Assembly (NCBI RefSeq): GCF_011043555.1
Contig: NZ_JAAKGS010000001.1
Span: forward strand, 806,001 to 870,000
Origin: Sphingobacterium sp. SGR-19
GTDB lineage: Bacteria; Bacteroidota; Bacteroidia; Sphingobacteriales; Sphingobacteriaceae
DNA length: 64,000 nucleotides
Reading direction: 5' to 3'
Below are positions 37,446 through 45,191 of this stretch, piece by piece; position 1 is the first letter of the stretch, and every line of letters starts with the position of its first letter. A program made the position numbers and the translations under genes. The notes beneath the pieces are model-generated. The model was not told where the DNA came from and ran no database searches. It saw only the letters and a program-made list of their open reading frames with translations.

Positions 37446-37667
37446 ATGAATACGAACAAGAACAATCAAAAGCCGCAGACAGACCGCGAGCGGGGCGTTG
37501 CGGAAAACAAAAAAGCGAACTACAGCGACTTTCCTCAAAATGAACCCACAGCCGAGGACGATAAAACTGATATCAGAGAGACAAATCGATCCGATGGAGC
37601 CGAGAAAGAGGGGGGCGATCTTGCCGGTAATGCAGCGGGAAATACCCCCGCAGAAGAGGAAGAATAA
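37446..37667 (+). CDS. Small acidic, disordered protein
   Basis: The 73-residue product is almost free of hydrophobic residues and rich in Asp, Glu, Asn, Lys and Pro (TDRERGVAENKKANYSDFPQ, then EDDKTDIRETNRSD, ending AEEEE). It is probably intrinsically disordered, like small stress-associated proteins. A perfect hairpin follows the stop by 8 bp, supporting a real transcription unit. Function unknown. Confidence 0.6.
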   Translation: MNTNKNNQKPQTDRERGVAENKKANYSDFPQNEPTAEDDKTDIRETNRSDGAEKEGGDLAGNAAGNTPAEEEE

Positions 37668-37675
37668 TAATTGAG

Positions 37676-37709
37676 ATTACCTCTTGGAATCAAGATTCCA
37701 AGAGGTAAT
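37676..37709 (+). terminator. Perfect 16-bp inverted repeat after the acidic small gene
   Basis: ATTACCTCTTGGAATC (37676-37691) and its exact complement (37694-37709) are separated by only AA. A T-run does not follow, so it may act as a structured 3' end rather than a classic terminator. Confidence 0.6.
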
Positions 37710-37757
37710 TGCTACAAGACGATGCATTATTAACATAGTTTTCATTAAATTTACGCC

Positions 37758-37997
37758 ATGAGCAACAATGATATTATGAAAAAGCTCCGCGTGGCTTTAA
37801 AATTTACCGACGATGACATTATCGAAGTATTATCCTTAGTTGATTTTAAGATAACGAAAAGTGAACTAAGTGCAATCTTTCGCAAAGAAGACCATCCGAA
37901 TTACAAACCTTGCGGCGATCAGTTTCTTCGAAATTTCCTCAACGGACTAATTATCTATAAACGTGGCCCAAGACCTGACACTCGCTCCAAGACTTAA
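37758..37997 (+). CDS. DUF1456-family protein, single-domain form
   Basis: A 79-residue soluble protein. SNNDIMKKLRVALKFTDDDI, ELSAIFRKEDHPNYKPCGDQ and LRNFLNGLIIYKRG match DUF1456 (the E. coli YehS family), whose proteins often carry two such units; here only one is present. The role is unknown. The gene stands alone between two hairpins and convergent with the sirtuin gene, whose stop is 37 bp away. Confidence 0.85.
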   Translation: MSNNDIMKKLRVALKFTDDDIIEVLSLVDFKITKSELSAIFRKEDHPNYKPCGDQFLRNFLNGLIIYKRGPRPDTRSKT

Positions 37998-38033
37998 ATT
38001 GGTCTTGATATATAATAAAAATAAAGCCTCAAA

Positions 38034-38720
38034 TCACCCACCCCTTAAACTCCTATCAAAATCGATCACCCCTTCCGTAGCTCGTTTGGGAATCAAATGT
38101 ATATATGGATTACGGGGAATAGCTACCTCATGAGGGTCAATAACATAAATGGGAGTACCCACTGCCACATAGTCGACCAACGAAGCAGCCGGATAAACCT
38201 GTAATGAGGTGCCAATGATCAACATCATATCGGCCGTCAATGTTTCCGCTGCCGCTTTCTCTAACATCGGTACCATTTCCCCAAACCACACAATGTGGGG
38301 TCGCAGTTGTGCACCATCTACTCCAGTGTCTCCTAAAACCAAATCCTCATTCCAATCGTAGACAAGCTGTTCATTTTTTACACTGCGTACTTTGTTTAGT
38401 TCACCGTGGAGATGGATGACGTGAGATGATCCCGCTCGTTCATGCAGGTTATCAACATTTTGAGTAATGATAGTTACATCATATTCCTCTTCCAACCGCT
38501 TGAGATAGCGATGTGCCTCGTTAGGCTCCACAGTTTTTAATTGACGTCTGCGTTGGTTATAAAACTCCAGTACCAACCTAGGGTTCCTTCTCCAGCCCTC
38601 GGGGGTTGCCACATCCATGACATCATGGTTTTCCCACAAGCCGTTAGCATCCCGGAATGTAGAAATACCACTTTCCGCGCTTATGCCCGCACCGGTCAGT
38701 ACCACAATTTTTTTCATCAT
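38034..38720 (-). CDS. cobB: Sir2-family NAD-dependent protein deacylase without zinc cysteines
   Basis: A 228-residue sirtuin that removes acyl groups from lysine using NAD. Motifs: VLTGAGISAESGISTFRD, TQNVDNLHERAGS, catalytic His in VIHLHGELNKVRS, IVWFGEMVPM, IIGTSLQVYPAA. FYNQRRRQL carries the Tyr and Arg that in E. coli CobB and SIRT5 favour succinyl-lysine. The four zinc-binding cysteines expected after the catalytic His are absent; the protein contains no Cys at all. Starts at 38720 or 38717 (ATG) are both possible; a GTG lies 6 bp upstream. Downstream of a strong terminator, so it has its own promoter. Confidence 0.9.
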   Translation of the reverse strand: MMKKIVVLTGAGISAESGISTFRDANGLWENHDVMDVATPEGWRRNPRLVLEFYNQRRRQLKTVEPNEAHRYLKRLEEEYDVTIITQNVDNLHERAGSSHVIHLHGELNKVRSVKNEQLVYDWNEDLVLGDTGVDGAQLRPHIVWFGEMVPMLEKAAAETLTADMMLIIGTSLQVYPAASLVDYVAVGTPIYVIDPHEVAIPRNPYIHLIPKRATEGVIDFDRSLRGG

Positions 38721-38758
38721 CTCCACTCGCTATGTTTAACAATCACAAATTAATTAAA

Positions 38759-38789
38759 AAACCCCTTTAAAACAAATTTAAAGGGGTTT
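38759..38789 (-). terminator. Rho-independent terminator of the MetE-like gene
   Basis: A perfect 13-bp stem, AAACCCCTTTAAA (38759-38771) with TTTAAAGGGGTTT (38777-38789), loop of 5. On the minus strand it is followed by a T-run (A-run at 38756-38761 on plus). Confidence 0.88.
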
Positions 38790-38810
38790 CTAGTCTAATT
38801 AATGCCATTA

Positions 38811-39800
38811 TTATAAAACCTTTGAAGCTTCCACGAGGCGTTTTAATTTAGCATGTGTAACATCGATAGGCACGTGTCCAAATCCACATTCGCTAGTCAA
38901 GATTAAGCGATCAGCGGGAAAGTAATCCAGGGCCGGCTTCAACCGCTGGCGTATTTCCTCTACAGTTTCTAGATCATCACTACGCTGGTCTATCACACCG
39001 ATCGCCAAATCTCCTTTAAAATCCCATTGATCAAACAACTCAAGCATATTGTAGCTGAGTGTACAATGTTCCAGCAAAAGTTCATCTACCGGTACGGCCT
39101 TAAAGGCGTCGACTATATCAGTATACTTCGTAAAATAGACCCGTTTTCTTCTCGGATTTCCACCACATACGTGCAATCCGATACGCACTTTTTTCGGCAA
39201 CGATTCTATTAACTCAGCCAGAATCTCCGCCGCCCAAACGCTTTCTTCCGGAGACTCCGTCCACATCGGTTCATCAAACTGTACATGTTCGCACCCAAGA
39301 GCTATAGCTTCCGCAATTTCATCTCTCAAAACATCGGCCCAAGCGCGACATAAAGCCTGGGCATCAGGATACAGATCTTCGCGCTCGTTTACGCTGAATC
39401 GATATAACACATGAGGACCTGTTACCGTCAGTTTCACGTCTACATCGGCTGGAGCTGCGTCACGGGCGATCTTCCAATTGCGTGCAATATCAAAACGTGG
39501 ATTTTTAAGTTCACCGATTACTCTAGGGCATTCAATTCCAAAACCAGCCGTCCCAAAAGAAACCTTAGGCATATCTTCAAAAGTAATACCGTCAATACGC
39601 TTTTGATAGAAGTAATACATATTCTCACGGTATCCTTCGCCATCAGTAATCGTATCCAACCCCAAATCAGCCTGATCTTTTGCTGCCCATTTAATATAAT
39701 CATCTACCTCTTCCTGGGTCATTACCGGCCGCTTCATTGTGTCTTCTAACTTTTCCGGACGCGGGTAACTCCCCACCACTGTGTTACGAAATCCTGCCAT
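38811..39800 (-). CDS. MetE-like cobalamin-independent methyltransferase domain protein
   Basis: A 329-residue protein equal to the C-terminal catalytic barrel of methionine synthase MetE, without the N-terminal half. Zinc-ligand positions are present: HVC in IGLHVCGGNPRRKR, Glu in LLLEHCTLSYN, and Cys in LTSECGFGHVP. TVGSYPRPEKLEDTM opens it and VQFDEPMWTESPEESVWA is the substrate-side motif. Stand-alone proteins of this type transfer methyl groups but their acceptors vary. It lies 45 bp after the epimerase gene, and an Lrp-type regulator is divergent from the pair. Methionine synthesis itself is not proved. Confidence 0.85.
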   Translation of the reverse strand: MAGFRNTVVGSYPRPEKLEDTMKRPVMTQEEVDDYIKWAAKDQADLGLDTITDGEGYRENMYYFYQKRIDGITFEDMPKVSFGTAGFGIECPRVIGELKNPRFDIARNWKIARDAAPADVDVKLTVTGPHVLYRFSVNEREDLYPDAQALCRAWADVLRDEIAEAIALGCEHVQFDEPMWTESPEESVWAAEILAELIESLPKKVRIGLHVCGGNPRRKRVYFTKYTDIVDAFKAVPVDELLLEHCTLSYNMLELFDQWDFKGDLAIGVIDQRSDDLETVEEIRQRLKPALDYFPADRLILTSECGFGHVPIDVTHAKLKRLVEASKVL

Positions 39801-39845
39801 ATTTTGCTTAGTATTTTAAATATCGATAAAGATAGAACTTTTCTG

Positions 39846-40856
39846 TTAAACGGTCTGTAATTGCCTGTTTCTAGCTTCCTCAATCTGCGCTCTCACCCCA
39901 TCGGCCAAAGACCTCGGTGTAAATCCAATTTCCTCTTCCAAACGAGCGCCATCACAACGATCCACTAAGGATGTCCGCTGCACGCTCTCGTTGAACGTAT
40001 ACCGAGCATCTGGCACAATGTCCGCAACAGTCTGCATCAACTCCTCAGCCGTCACCGAATGTCCTCCATTGTTATACGCGAAGTACTTGAGCTCCGGTTT
40101 CAATGTCAGCCGGACAAACTGCTCGGCGACGTCATCGACATAAATCCAGCAATCACGAGCATGCTTAGAGAAGGGCAGTTTAACCTCCTTCCCTAATGCC
40201 GGATTGGTAGCAAATTCACAAGCCCAAAGAACCGACCCACGCATGCGTCCATCTCCGTAGACAACCGGAGGACGCATAGAAGCAATACTGACCCCTTTCG
40301 TCTGGATATATTTCTTCGCCGTAAATTCATTTAACATTTTCATAACACCATAGGTATAAAAATGGTCGTCTAGTGAACAAAAGTCATCCTCCTTAATAGC
40401 GTAATCTTCATCGCCATAAGCACTATGATTTGCCCCATAGATTGTCTCGCTACTGGCAAACACCAAACGAGTCAGTTTATGATCCACCACCATATCAAAC
40501 ATGTTGACCATACCTAGAATATTGACGGATGCGCCACGATGATGATCGGCTTCCACTTCAGCACTCATGAGATACGCTAAATGGATAACATGGGTAATAT
40601 CCGGATCAGTCAAAAAAACGTTATTAACTGCCCCTCGATCGGATACATCCAGCTCAATAAAGGTGGTCTGAGCAATCTGCTCCTTCACTTCAGCAAGTTT
40701 GATATCGTCGTTTTGATATTTTAACAAAGCAATCTGCTTCGTCCATTCTATATTCAGGTTCAGGTCAGCAACCACCACCGGAATTTTACGTTCCCACAGG
40801 TTGACTACAACGCGTGCTCCAATAAATCCCGTACCTCCGGTAACTAAAAATTTCAT
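39846..40856 (-). CDS. NAD-dependent epimerase/dehydratase family protein
   Basis: A 336-residue extended short-chain dehydrogenase. The ATG at 40856 begins MKFLVTGGTGFIGARVVVNL with the TGGTGFIG NAD loop; 27 further residues from an upstream start have no match and were dropped. The catalytic Tyr-Lys pair is in DHFYTYGVMKML, the Ser in RLVFASSETIYGA, and the usual VYGDGRMRGS follows. NADP/NAD sugar epimerase or threonine-dehydrogenase-like relatives are possible. It is co-oriented with the MetE-like gene and divergent from an Lrp-type regulator. Substrate unknown. Confidence 0.86.
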   Translation of the reverse strand: MKFLVTGGTGFIGARVVVNLWERKIPVVVADLNLNIEWTKQIALLKYQNDDIKLAEVKEQIAQTTFIELDVSDRGAVNNVFLTDPDITHVIHLAYLMSAEVEADHHRGASVNILGMVNMFDMVVDHKLTRLVFASSETIYGANHSAYGDEDYAIKEDDFCSLDDHFYTYGVMKMLNEFTAKKYIQTKGVSIASMRPPVVYGDGRMRGSVLWACEFATNPALGKEVKLPFSKHARDCWIYVDDVAEQFVRLTLKPELKYFAYNNGGHSVTAEELMQTVADIVPDARYTFNESVQRTSLVDRCDGARLEEEIGFTPRSLADGVRAQIEEARNRQLQTV

Positions 40857-40950
40857 AAATAATACTGTGTTTTTCGGTGAACAGTCTTGCAGATGTGAGA
40901 ATAACTTAACTTTATCGCGTCTGCTTATACACTGCACAAAGTTAGTTTCT

Positions 40951-41038
40951 GTTTATTAACAACCACAATTTTTTACATAATTAGATAATTTAACCGAATA
41001 ACATATATTTTTCAGCATAATTAGCTTTTTGTTTATTA
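40951..41038. promoter_or_regulatory. Phased direct repeats between the epimerase and Lrp genes
   Basis: CATAATTAG occurs at 40976-40984 and again 40 bp later at 41016-41024; GTTTATTA occurs at 40951-40958 and 80 bp later at 41031-41038. Distances near multiples of helical turns in an AT-rich divergent promoter suit a multimeric Lrp-type regulator. Confidence 0.4.
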
Positions 41039-41067
41039 GATTTGTTCACCAAAAAGTGTTTTATGCT

Positions 41068-41529
41068 ATGGAAGAACTTGACAAGACAGACCTGCTGTTA
41101 TTGAAAATATTGGCAGACAATTCCAACCACACTATTAAGGAGTTGGCCAAACGGGTGAATCTCTCTCCTACCCCGGTACTGCAACGAGTTAGAAGGTTAG
41201 AGAACAATGGATATATCAAAAAATATATAGCCCTACTCAATCCTGAGAAATTTAGCCAAGGATTTATCGTTTTCTGTAACATTAAATTGAAGCAGCACGA
41301 CCGCCAGGTGGGCCATCGACTAGTGGCAGACATCCTGAAGATCGATGAAGTCGTAGAGTGCTATAATGTCTCCGGCGATTATGATTTTATTCTAAAAGTA
41401 TTTGCAAAGGATATGAAGCATTACCAAGAGTTTGTATTCAATAAACTAGGCACACTCGAAAGCATCGGCAGTACACACAGTACGTTTGTCATGGCCGAAA
41501 TAAAAAACTCCCACAATATAAATCTGTAG
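41068..41529 (+). CDS. Lrp/AsnC-family transcriptional regulator
   Basis: A 153-residue regulator. The N-terminal helix-turn-helix (MEELDKTDLLLLKILADNSN, then TIKELAKRVNLSPTPVLQRV) is followed by the ligand-binding RAM domain (about 70-150) with GFIVFCNIKL and ECYNVSGDYDFILKVFAKDM. The ATG at 41068 fits the family start; an upstream one adds 13 unrelated residues. It is divergent from the epimerase/MetE-like pair and probably controls that promoter and its own in response to an amino acid or related metabolite. Confidence 0.92.
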   Translation: MEELDKTDLLLLKILADNSNHTIKELAKRVNLSPTPVLQRVRRLENNGYIKKYIALLNPEKFSQGFIVFCNIKLKQHDRQVGHRLVADILKIDEVVECYNVSGDYDFILKVFAKDMKHYQEFVFNKLGTLESIGSTHSTFVMAEIKNSHNINL

Positions 41530-41549
41530 AGCGTCCTGGATCCATACGG

Positions 41550-42458
41550 TCAGAAACGCTCGTCCACAAGCTCTTTGTTGACGAGCGCTCCGGTAGCATT
41601 TCCAGAAGCCACAGCATTTGCTACCGAGCGCATCATTTCGACATTGTCACCACAAGCAAAAACACCTGCTACAGTGGTCTCTTGCAGCGTATTGACACGG
41701 ATATAACCGTATTCCGTCAAAGCACAGCCCAACGCTACAGGAATATCTGAATGCTGTTCGAAAGGTAAAGCAGCATATACCGCTTTAAATGTCTCACGGC
41801 TACCATCTGCGAAAACCACCTCTTCAACACGACCATCTTGATGTACGATCTCGACAACCCTTTTCTCCGTAATCGCGATATCATTCGCTTTCAATTTCTC
41901 CGCAGCTGGAAAATCAAACTCAACTCTACCATTCGTGAGAAGCGTAAGATCATCCGTCAAGTTGTTTATCAAAGACGCTAAATGATAAGCTTTCGCTCCA
42001 TTGGCAAGAATGGCCGTTTTAGCATTACGAAATTCATATCCATGACAATATGGACAATGAATCACGGTTATTCCCCAGCACGCCGAAAAACCCGGAATAT
42101 CGGGCATAATATCTTTTATACCAGTGGCAAATATGAGTTTTTGCCCACTGAAGGTCTCTCCAGTCTGGGTAGTCACCGTAAATCCTTGGTCTGTTTTCGA
42201 AGCCCCAACGGCAAGACCATGATGAAACTTTATCGTGTCGTATTTCATGAGTTGCCTTCTGGCTTCTGCAGCGATCTGACCGGGTGTATGCCCATCATGC
42301 GTAAGGAAGTTCTGTGAATGCGGAGTTTGCAGGTTGCAAGGTCGTCCGCTGTCAATAACTAATACAGAACGTAAAGAACGGCCTAAGGACATAGCCGCTG
42401 ACAGACCGGCGTAACTACCACCGATAATGATAACTTCGAAGTTTACACGTTTCTCCAT
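41550..42458 (-). CDS. Thioredoxin-reductase-like FAD/NAD(P) oxidoreductase
   Basis: A 302-residue flavoprotein of the thioredoxin-reductase fold. FAD loop: EVIIIGGSYAGLSAAMSLGR (residue about 8). The redox centre is CPYC in HCPYCHGYEFRN (about 135). A VFACGDNVEMMRSVANAVAS segment near the C-terminus is the second FAD motif. The NADP-binding loop is atypical (AILANGAKAYHLASL lacks GxGxxA). Many Bacteroidota carry this form, whose partner is not always thioredoxin. Convergent with the Lrp-type gene, 20 bp between. Confidence 0.87.
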   Translation of the reverse strand: MEKRVNFEVIIIGGSYAGLSAAMSLGRSLRSVLVIDSGRPCNLQTPHSQNFLTHDGHTPGQIAAEARRQLMKYDTIKFHHGLAVGASKTDQGFTVTTQTGETFSGQKLIFATGIKDIMPDIPGFSACWGITVIHCPYCHGYEFRNAKTAILANGAKAYHLASLINNLTDDLTLLTNGRVEFDFPAAEKLKANDIAITEKRVVEIVHQDGRVEEVVFADGSRETFKAVYAALPFEQHSDIPVALGCALTEYGYIRVNTLQETTVAGVFACGDNVEMMRSVANAVASGNATGALVNKELVDERF

Positions 42459-42647
42459 AACATATACATCATTCCACTACCAATAGATCTGCCATATGAA
42501 CAATTTAAAGTCAGTACTGTTTTTTGGTATCCCAAAATGTGATTCCTTTATACCTATTTATGACAAAGTCAAGAGAAACTGCCGTTTTATGGGAACCATC
42601 CCTTTAAAAAATTGTTATAAAAATAATAAGCAAACAGACAATAACAT

Positions 42648-44015
42648 ATGAAACAGAAGATTGTATCTCGGACAAGACGTTTAGCAATACTATTACCAGC
42701 CATAGTCCTTCTAATTTCCTGCGGCCAGTCAGGCAATAAAACCTCGAACGAAACCGATACATTAATCCGTGACGACGATACCAGCGCCATTACCAACGAA
42801 TATGGTGTCGATGTCAAATTAAAAGCGCCTTTCGATACACCACCACAGAACAAATTTGCAAAGGTAATTGGCTGGAACGGCGAAAGTACGCCAACTGCAC
42901 CATCAGGATATCAGGTAGTCGCATTCGCCCGCGACCTTAACAGCCCCCGCAACATTTATATAGCGGAAAACGGAGATGTTTTTGTGGCCCAGTCGCGAAC
43001 AGAAAAGGAAGGAGAAGATCCTGAGAAAGAGAACTCGCGCAATCTTTTCCGCGATAAAAGCCCTAATGAGATACTGCGCTTCCGGGATGAAGATAATGAT
43101 GGTATAGCTGACAAGAAAGACATTATTTTAACGAACCTATCACAACCTTATGGTATGTTGATAATCGGCAATTTTTTCTATGTAGCAAACACCAACGCGT
43201 TAGTGCGGTTTCCATATGATCCTTCTACAGGAAAAGTAACAAGCAAGCCTGAAAAAGTTCTCTCGCTGCCCGCAGGAGGGTATAATAACCACTGGACGCG
43301 CAACCTCACTACAAACGAAGATAAATCCAAGATATATATATCTGTCGGATCAGGCAGCAACGTCGGCGAAAACGGTATGGACAAGGAGGTTGGCAGAGCG
43401 CTAATCCTCGAGATCAACCCAGATGGATCGGATAAGCAGATATATGCTGCGGGTCTACGGAACCCTGTCGGCATGGATTGGGAATCAACCACAAAGCAAT
43501 TGTGGACTGCCGTAAATGAACGAGACGAGTTGGGCGACGAAATTGTGCCCGATTATATTACCGCAGTACAACCCGGCGGCTGGTATGGCTGGCCATATAC
43601 CTACTGGGGCAAGCATATCGACCCCCGATGGGATCCCCAACACGACCAACATCTGGGAACCGCGCCTGATTCGTTGACCGCCAAATCGATTACGCCAGAT
43701 TACGCGCTTGGTTCGCATACTGCGTCGCTAGGCTTAGCATTTAGCACGACATCTGCTTTTCAACAAGGCGCATACATTGGCCAACATGGATCCTGGAATC
43801 GCTCTAGCTTGGTTGGGTACAAAGTGGTGTTCGTTCCGTTTGAACAAGGCAAACCTACAGGCAAACCCCAAGACTTTTTAACAGGTTTTATCGCCAACGA
43901 AGAACAAGCTGAAGTATACGGCCGTCCCGTAGCGGTGGTCTTCACGCCACAATATATGTTAGTTACTGACGACGCCGCTAATGTTATCTGGGCGGTACTG
44001 CCAGATAAAAAATAA
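42648..44015 (+). CDS. PQQ-dependent sugar dehydrogenase-like lipoprotein
   Basis: A 455-residue lipoprotein (lipobox ending LLISC) with a six-blade beta-propeller of the soluble aldose/sorbosone dehydrogenase type. Family segments: GYQVVAFARDLNSPRNIYIA, QPYGMLIIGNFFYVANTNAL, YNNHWTRNLTTNEDKSKIYI, AGLRNPVGMDWE, WTAVNERDELGDEIVPDYI, and QHGSWNRSSLVGYKVVFVPF with its conserved His. PQQ or a related cofactor must come from outside, as no pqq genes are seen. It oxidises sugars or alcohols in the periplasm; the substrate is unknown. An esterase gene follows on the same strand after 103 bp. Confidence 0.88.
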   Translation: MKQKIVSRTRRLAILLPAIVLLISCGQSGNKTSNETDTLIRDDDTSAITNEYGVDVKLKAPFDTPPQNKFAKVIGWNGESTPTAPSGYQVVAFARDLNSPRNIYIAENGDVFVAQSRTEKEGEDPEKENSRNLFRDKSPNEILRFRDEDNDGIADKKDIILTNLSQPYGMLIIGNFFYVANTNALVRFPYDPSTGKVTSKPEKVLSLPAGGYNNHWTRNLTTNEDKSKIYISVGSGSNVGENGMDKEVGRALILEINPDGSDKQIYAAGLRNPVGMDWESTTKQLWTAVNERDELGDEIVPDYITAVQPGGWYGWPYTYWGKHIDPRWDPQHDQHLGTAPDSLTAKSITPDYALGSHTASLGLAFSTTSAFQQGAYIGQHGSWNRSSLVGYKVVFVPFEQGKPTGKPQDFLTGFIANEEQAEVYGRPVAVVFTPQYMLVTDDAANVIWAVLPDKK

Positions 44016-44118
44016 ACTGATCGCGGTAGATACCAGCACTTAACAGAACGAACATGCATATACGCATATTGCGCATAAAAACCAATTTGTATAAGTTTGT
44101 GATATCAACACTATATAT

Positions 44119-45072
44119 ATGAGATTTATTTCAGTCCTAGTTTTACTTATTGTAAGCATGCTGGGTTCCGGCGTGTCTGCACATACTGCCGATACGCTTA
44201 CAAATGTGGTCTATAAAACATCACAGGCGGGAAAACCGCTCTCGTTGGATATCTTTTTACCAGATCCTAATCCGGTCTCGAAGCGGACTCCCGTTGTCAT
44301 CATTGTACACGGAGGGGCATGGGTAGCAGGAAACCGCACATTAGAAACGCTGTATTATATGCGAACCCTTAGAAAAGCATTAACTGAAACTGGTGTAGCC
44401 GTAGTGAGTATCGATTACACCTTATTGGATAAAGAAATACACTTTCCCGATCCTGTTATTGATTGTAAGGACGCTATACGTTGGGTGCGTGCTCAAGCGG
44501 ATAAGTATAATTTCGATGGCAACCGAATAGGTTTGTGGGGAGGCTCCGCTGGAGGCCATCTTGCCATGTTAGCCGCTTATTCTGATGATTCTAAATGGCT
44601 AGGAGATGAGCGCCTTGCAAACTTCTCAGCAAAGGTCAGCTGCGTGGTTGACAATTTTGGTCCCACCGACTTAAACGCTTTATTGCGTACAGATGCCGGA
44701 AAGCTAACGGTATTTTTTTACAAGACCTTTGCAAGCAAACTACTTCCTCTTCGGCAAAAAGTGATCTACGCCTTAACAGGATACACTTTAGAAGAAAATA
44801 AAGATGAGGTAGTGGAAATAGCAAAAGAATACTCACCGTTGTATTATGTTAATTCAACTGCAACCCCTACCCTTATCCTACATGGCACGAAAGACCGCAT
44901 CGTGCCGATAAAACAATCTAAAGAACTGGCGAAAACCCTTACCAAATATGGTATACAACATGAACTTATAAAGGTAAAAAATGGCGATCATGGGTTTAAT
45001 AACATTTCAGAACAGGAAATTGATAAAATAATAGCGGAGACCGTTATATTTTATACCGAACATTTGCATTAA
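44119..45072 (+). CDS. Exported alpha/beta-hydrolase, carboxylesterase type
   Basis: A 317-residue hydrolase with a signal peptide (residues 1-21, cut near GVSA). The oxyanion-hole motif HGGAW (about 74) and the nucleophile GGSAGGH (about 146) identify the hormone-sensitive-lipase/BD-FAE group. The other triad residues are Asp in HGTKDRIVP and His in NGDHGFNN. It probably removes acyl groups from a small ester or an acylated sugar in the periplasm. A perfect hairpin shared with the convergent catalase gene follows. Confidence 0.9.
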   Translation: MRFISVLVLLIVSMLGSGVSAHTADTLTNVVYKTSQAGKPLSLDIFLPDPNPVSKRTPVVIIVHGGAWVAGNRTLETLYYMRTLRKALTETGVAVVSIDYTLLDKEIHFPDPVIDCKDAIRWVRAQADKYNFDGNRIGLWGGSAGGHLAMLAAYSDDSKWLGDERLANFSAKVSCVVDNFGPTDLNALLRTDAGKLTVFFYKTFASKLLPLRQKVIYALTGYTLEENKDEVVEIAKEYSPLYYVNSTATPTLILHGTKDRIVPIKQSKELAKTLTKYGIQHELIKVKNGDHGFNNISEQEIDKIIAETVIFYTEHLH

Positions 45073-45141
45073 AACTTTCACGCCCATCAAAATACCGTCC
45101 AATATATGACCGAGTATAATTTGCCTGTCATCATAAGAACG

Positions 45142-45174
45142 AATTAGTTGGCGAGCATAACCCGCCAACTAATT
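45142..45174. terminator. Bidirectional terminator hairpin
   Basis: AATTAGTTGGCG (45142-45153) pairs perfectly with CGCCAACTAATT (45163-45174) around a 9-base loop, between the convergent esterase and catalase genes. Confidence 0.75.
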
Positions 45175-45191
45175 AACATCACCAGTGCTGT

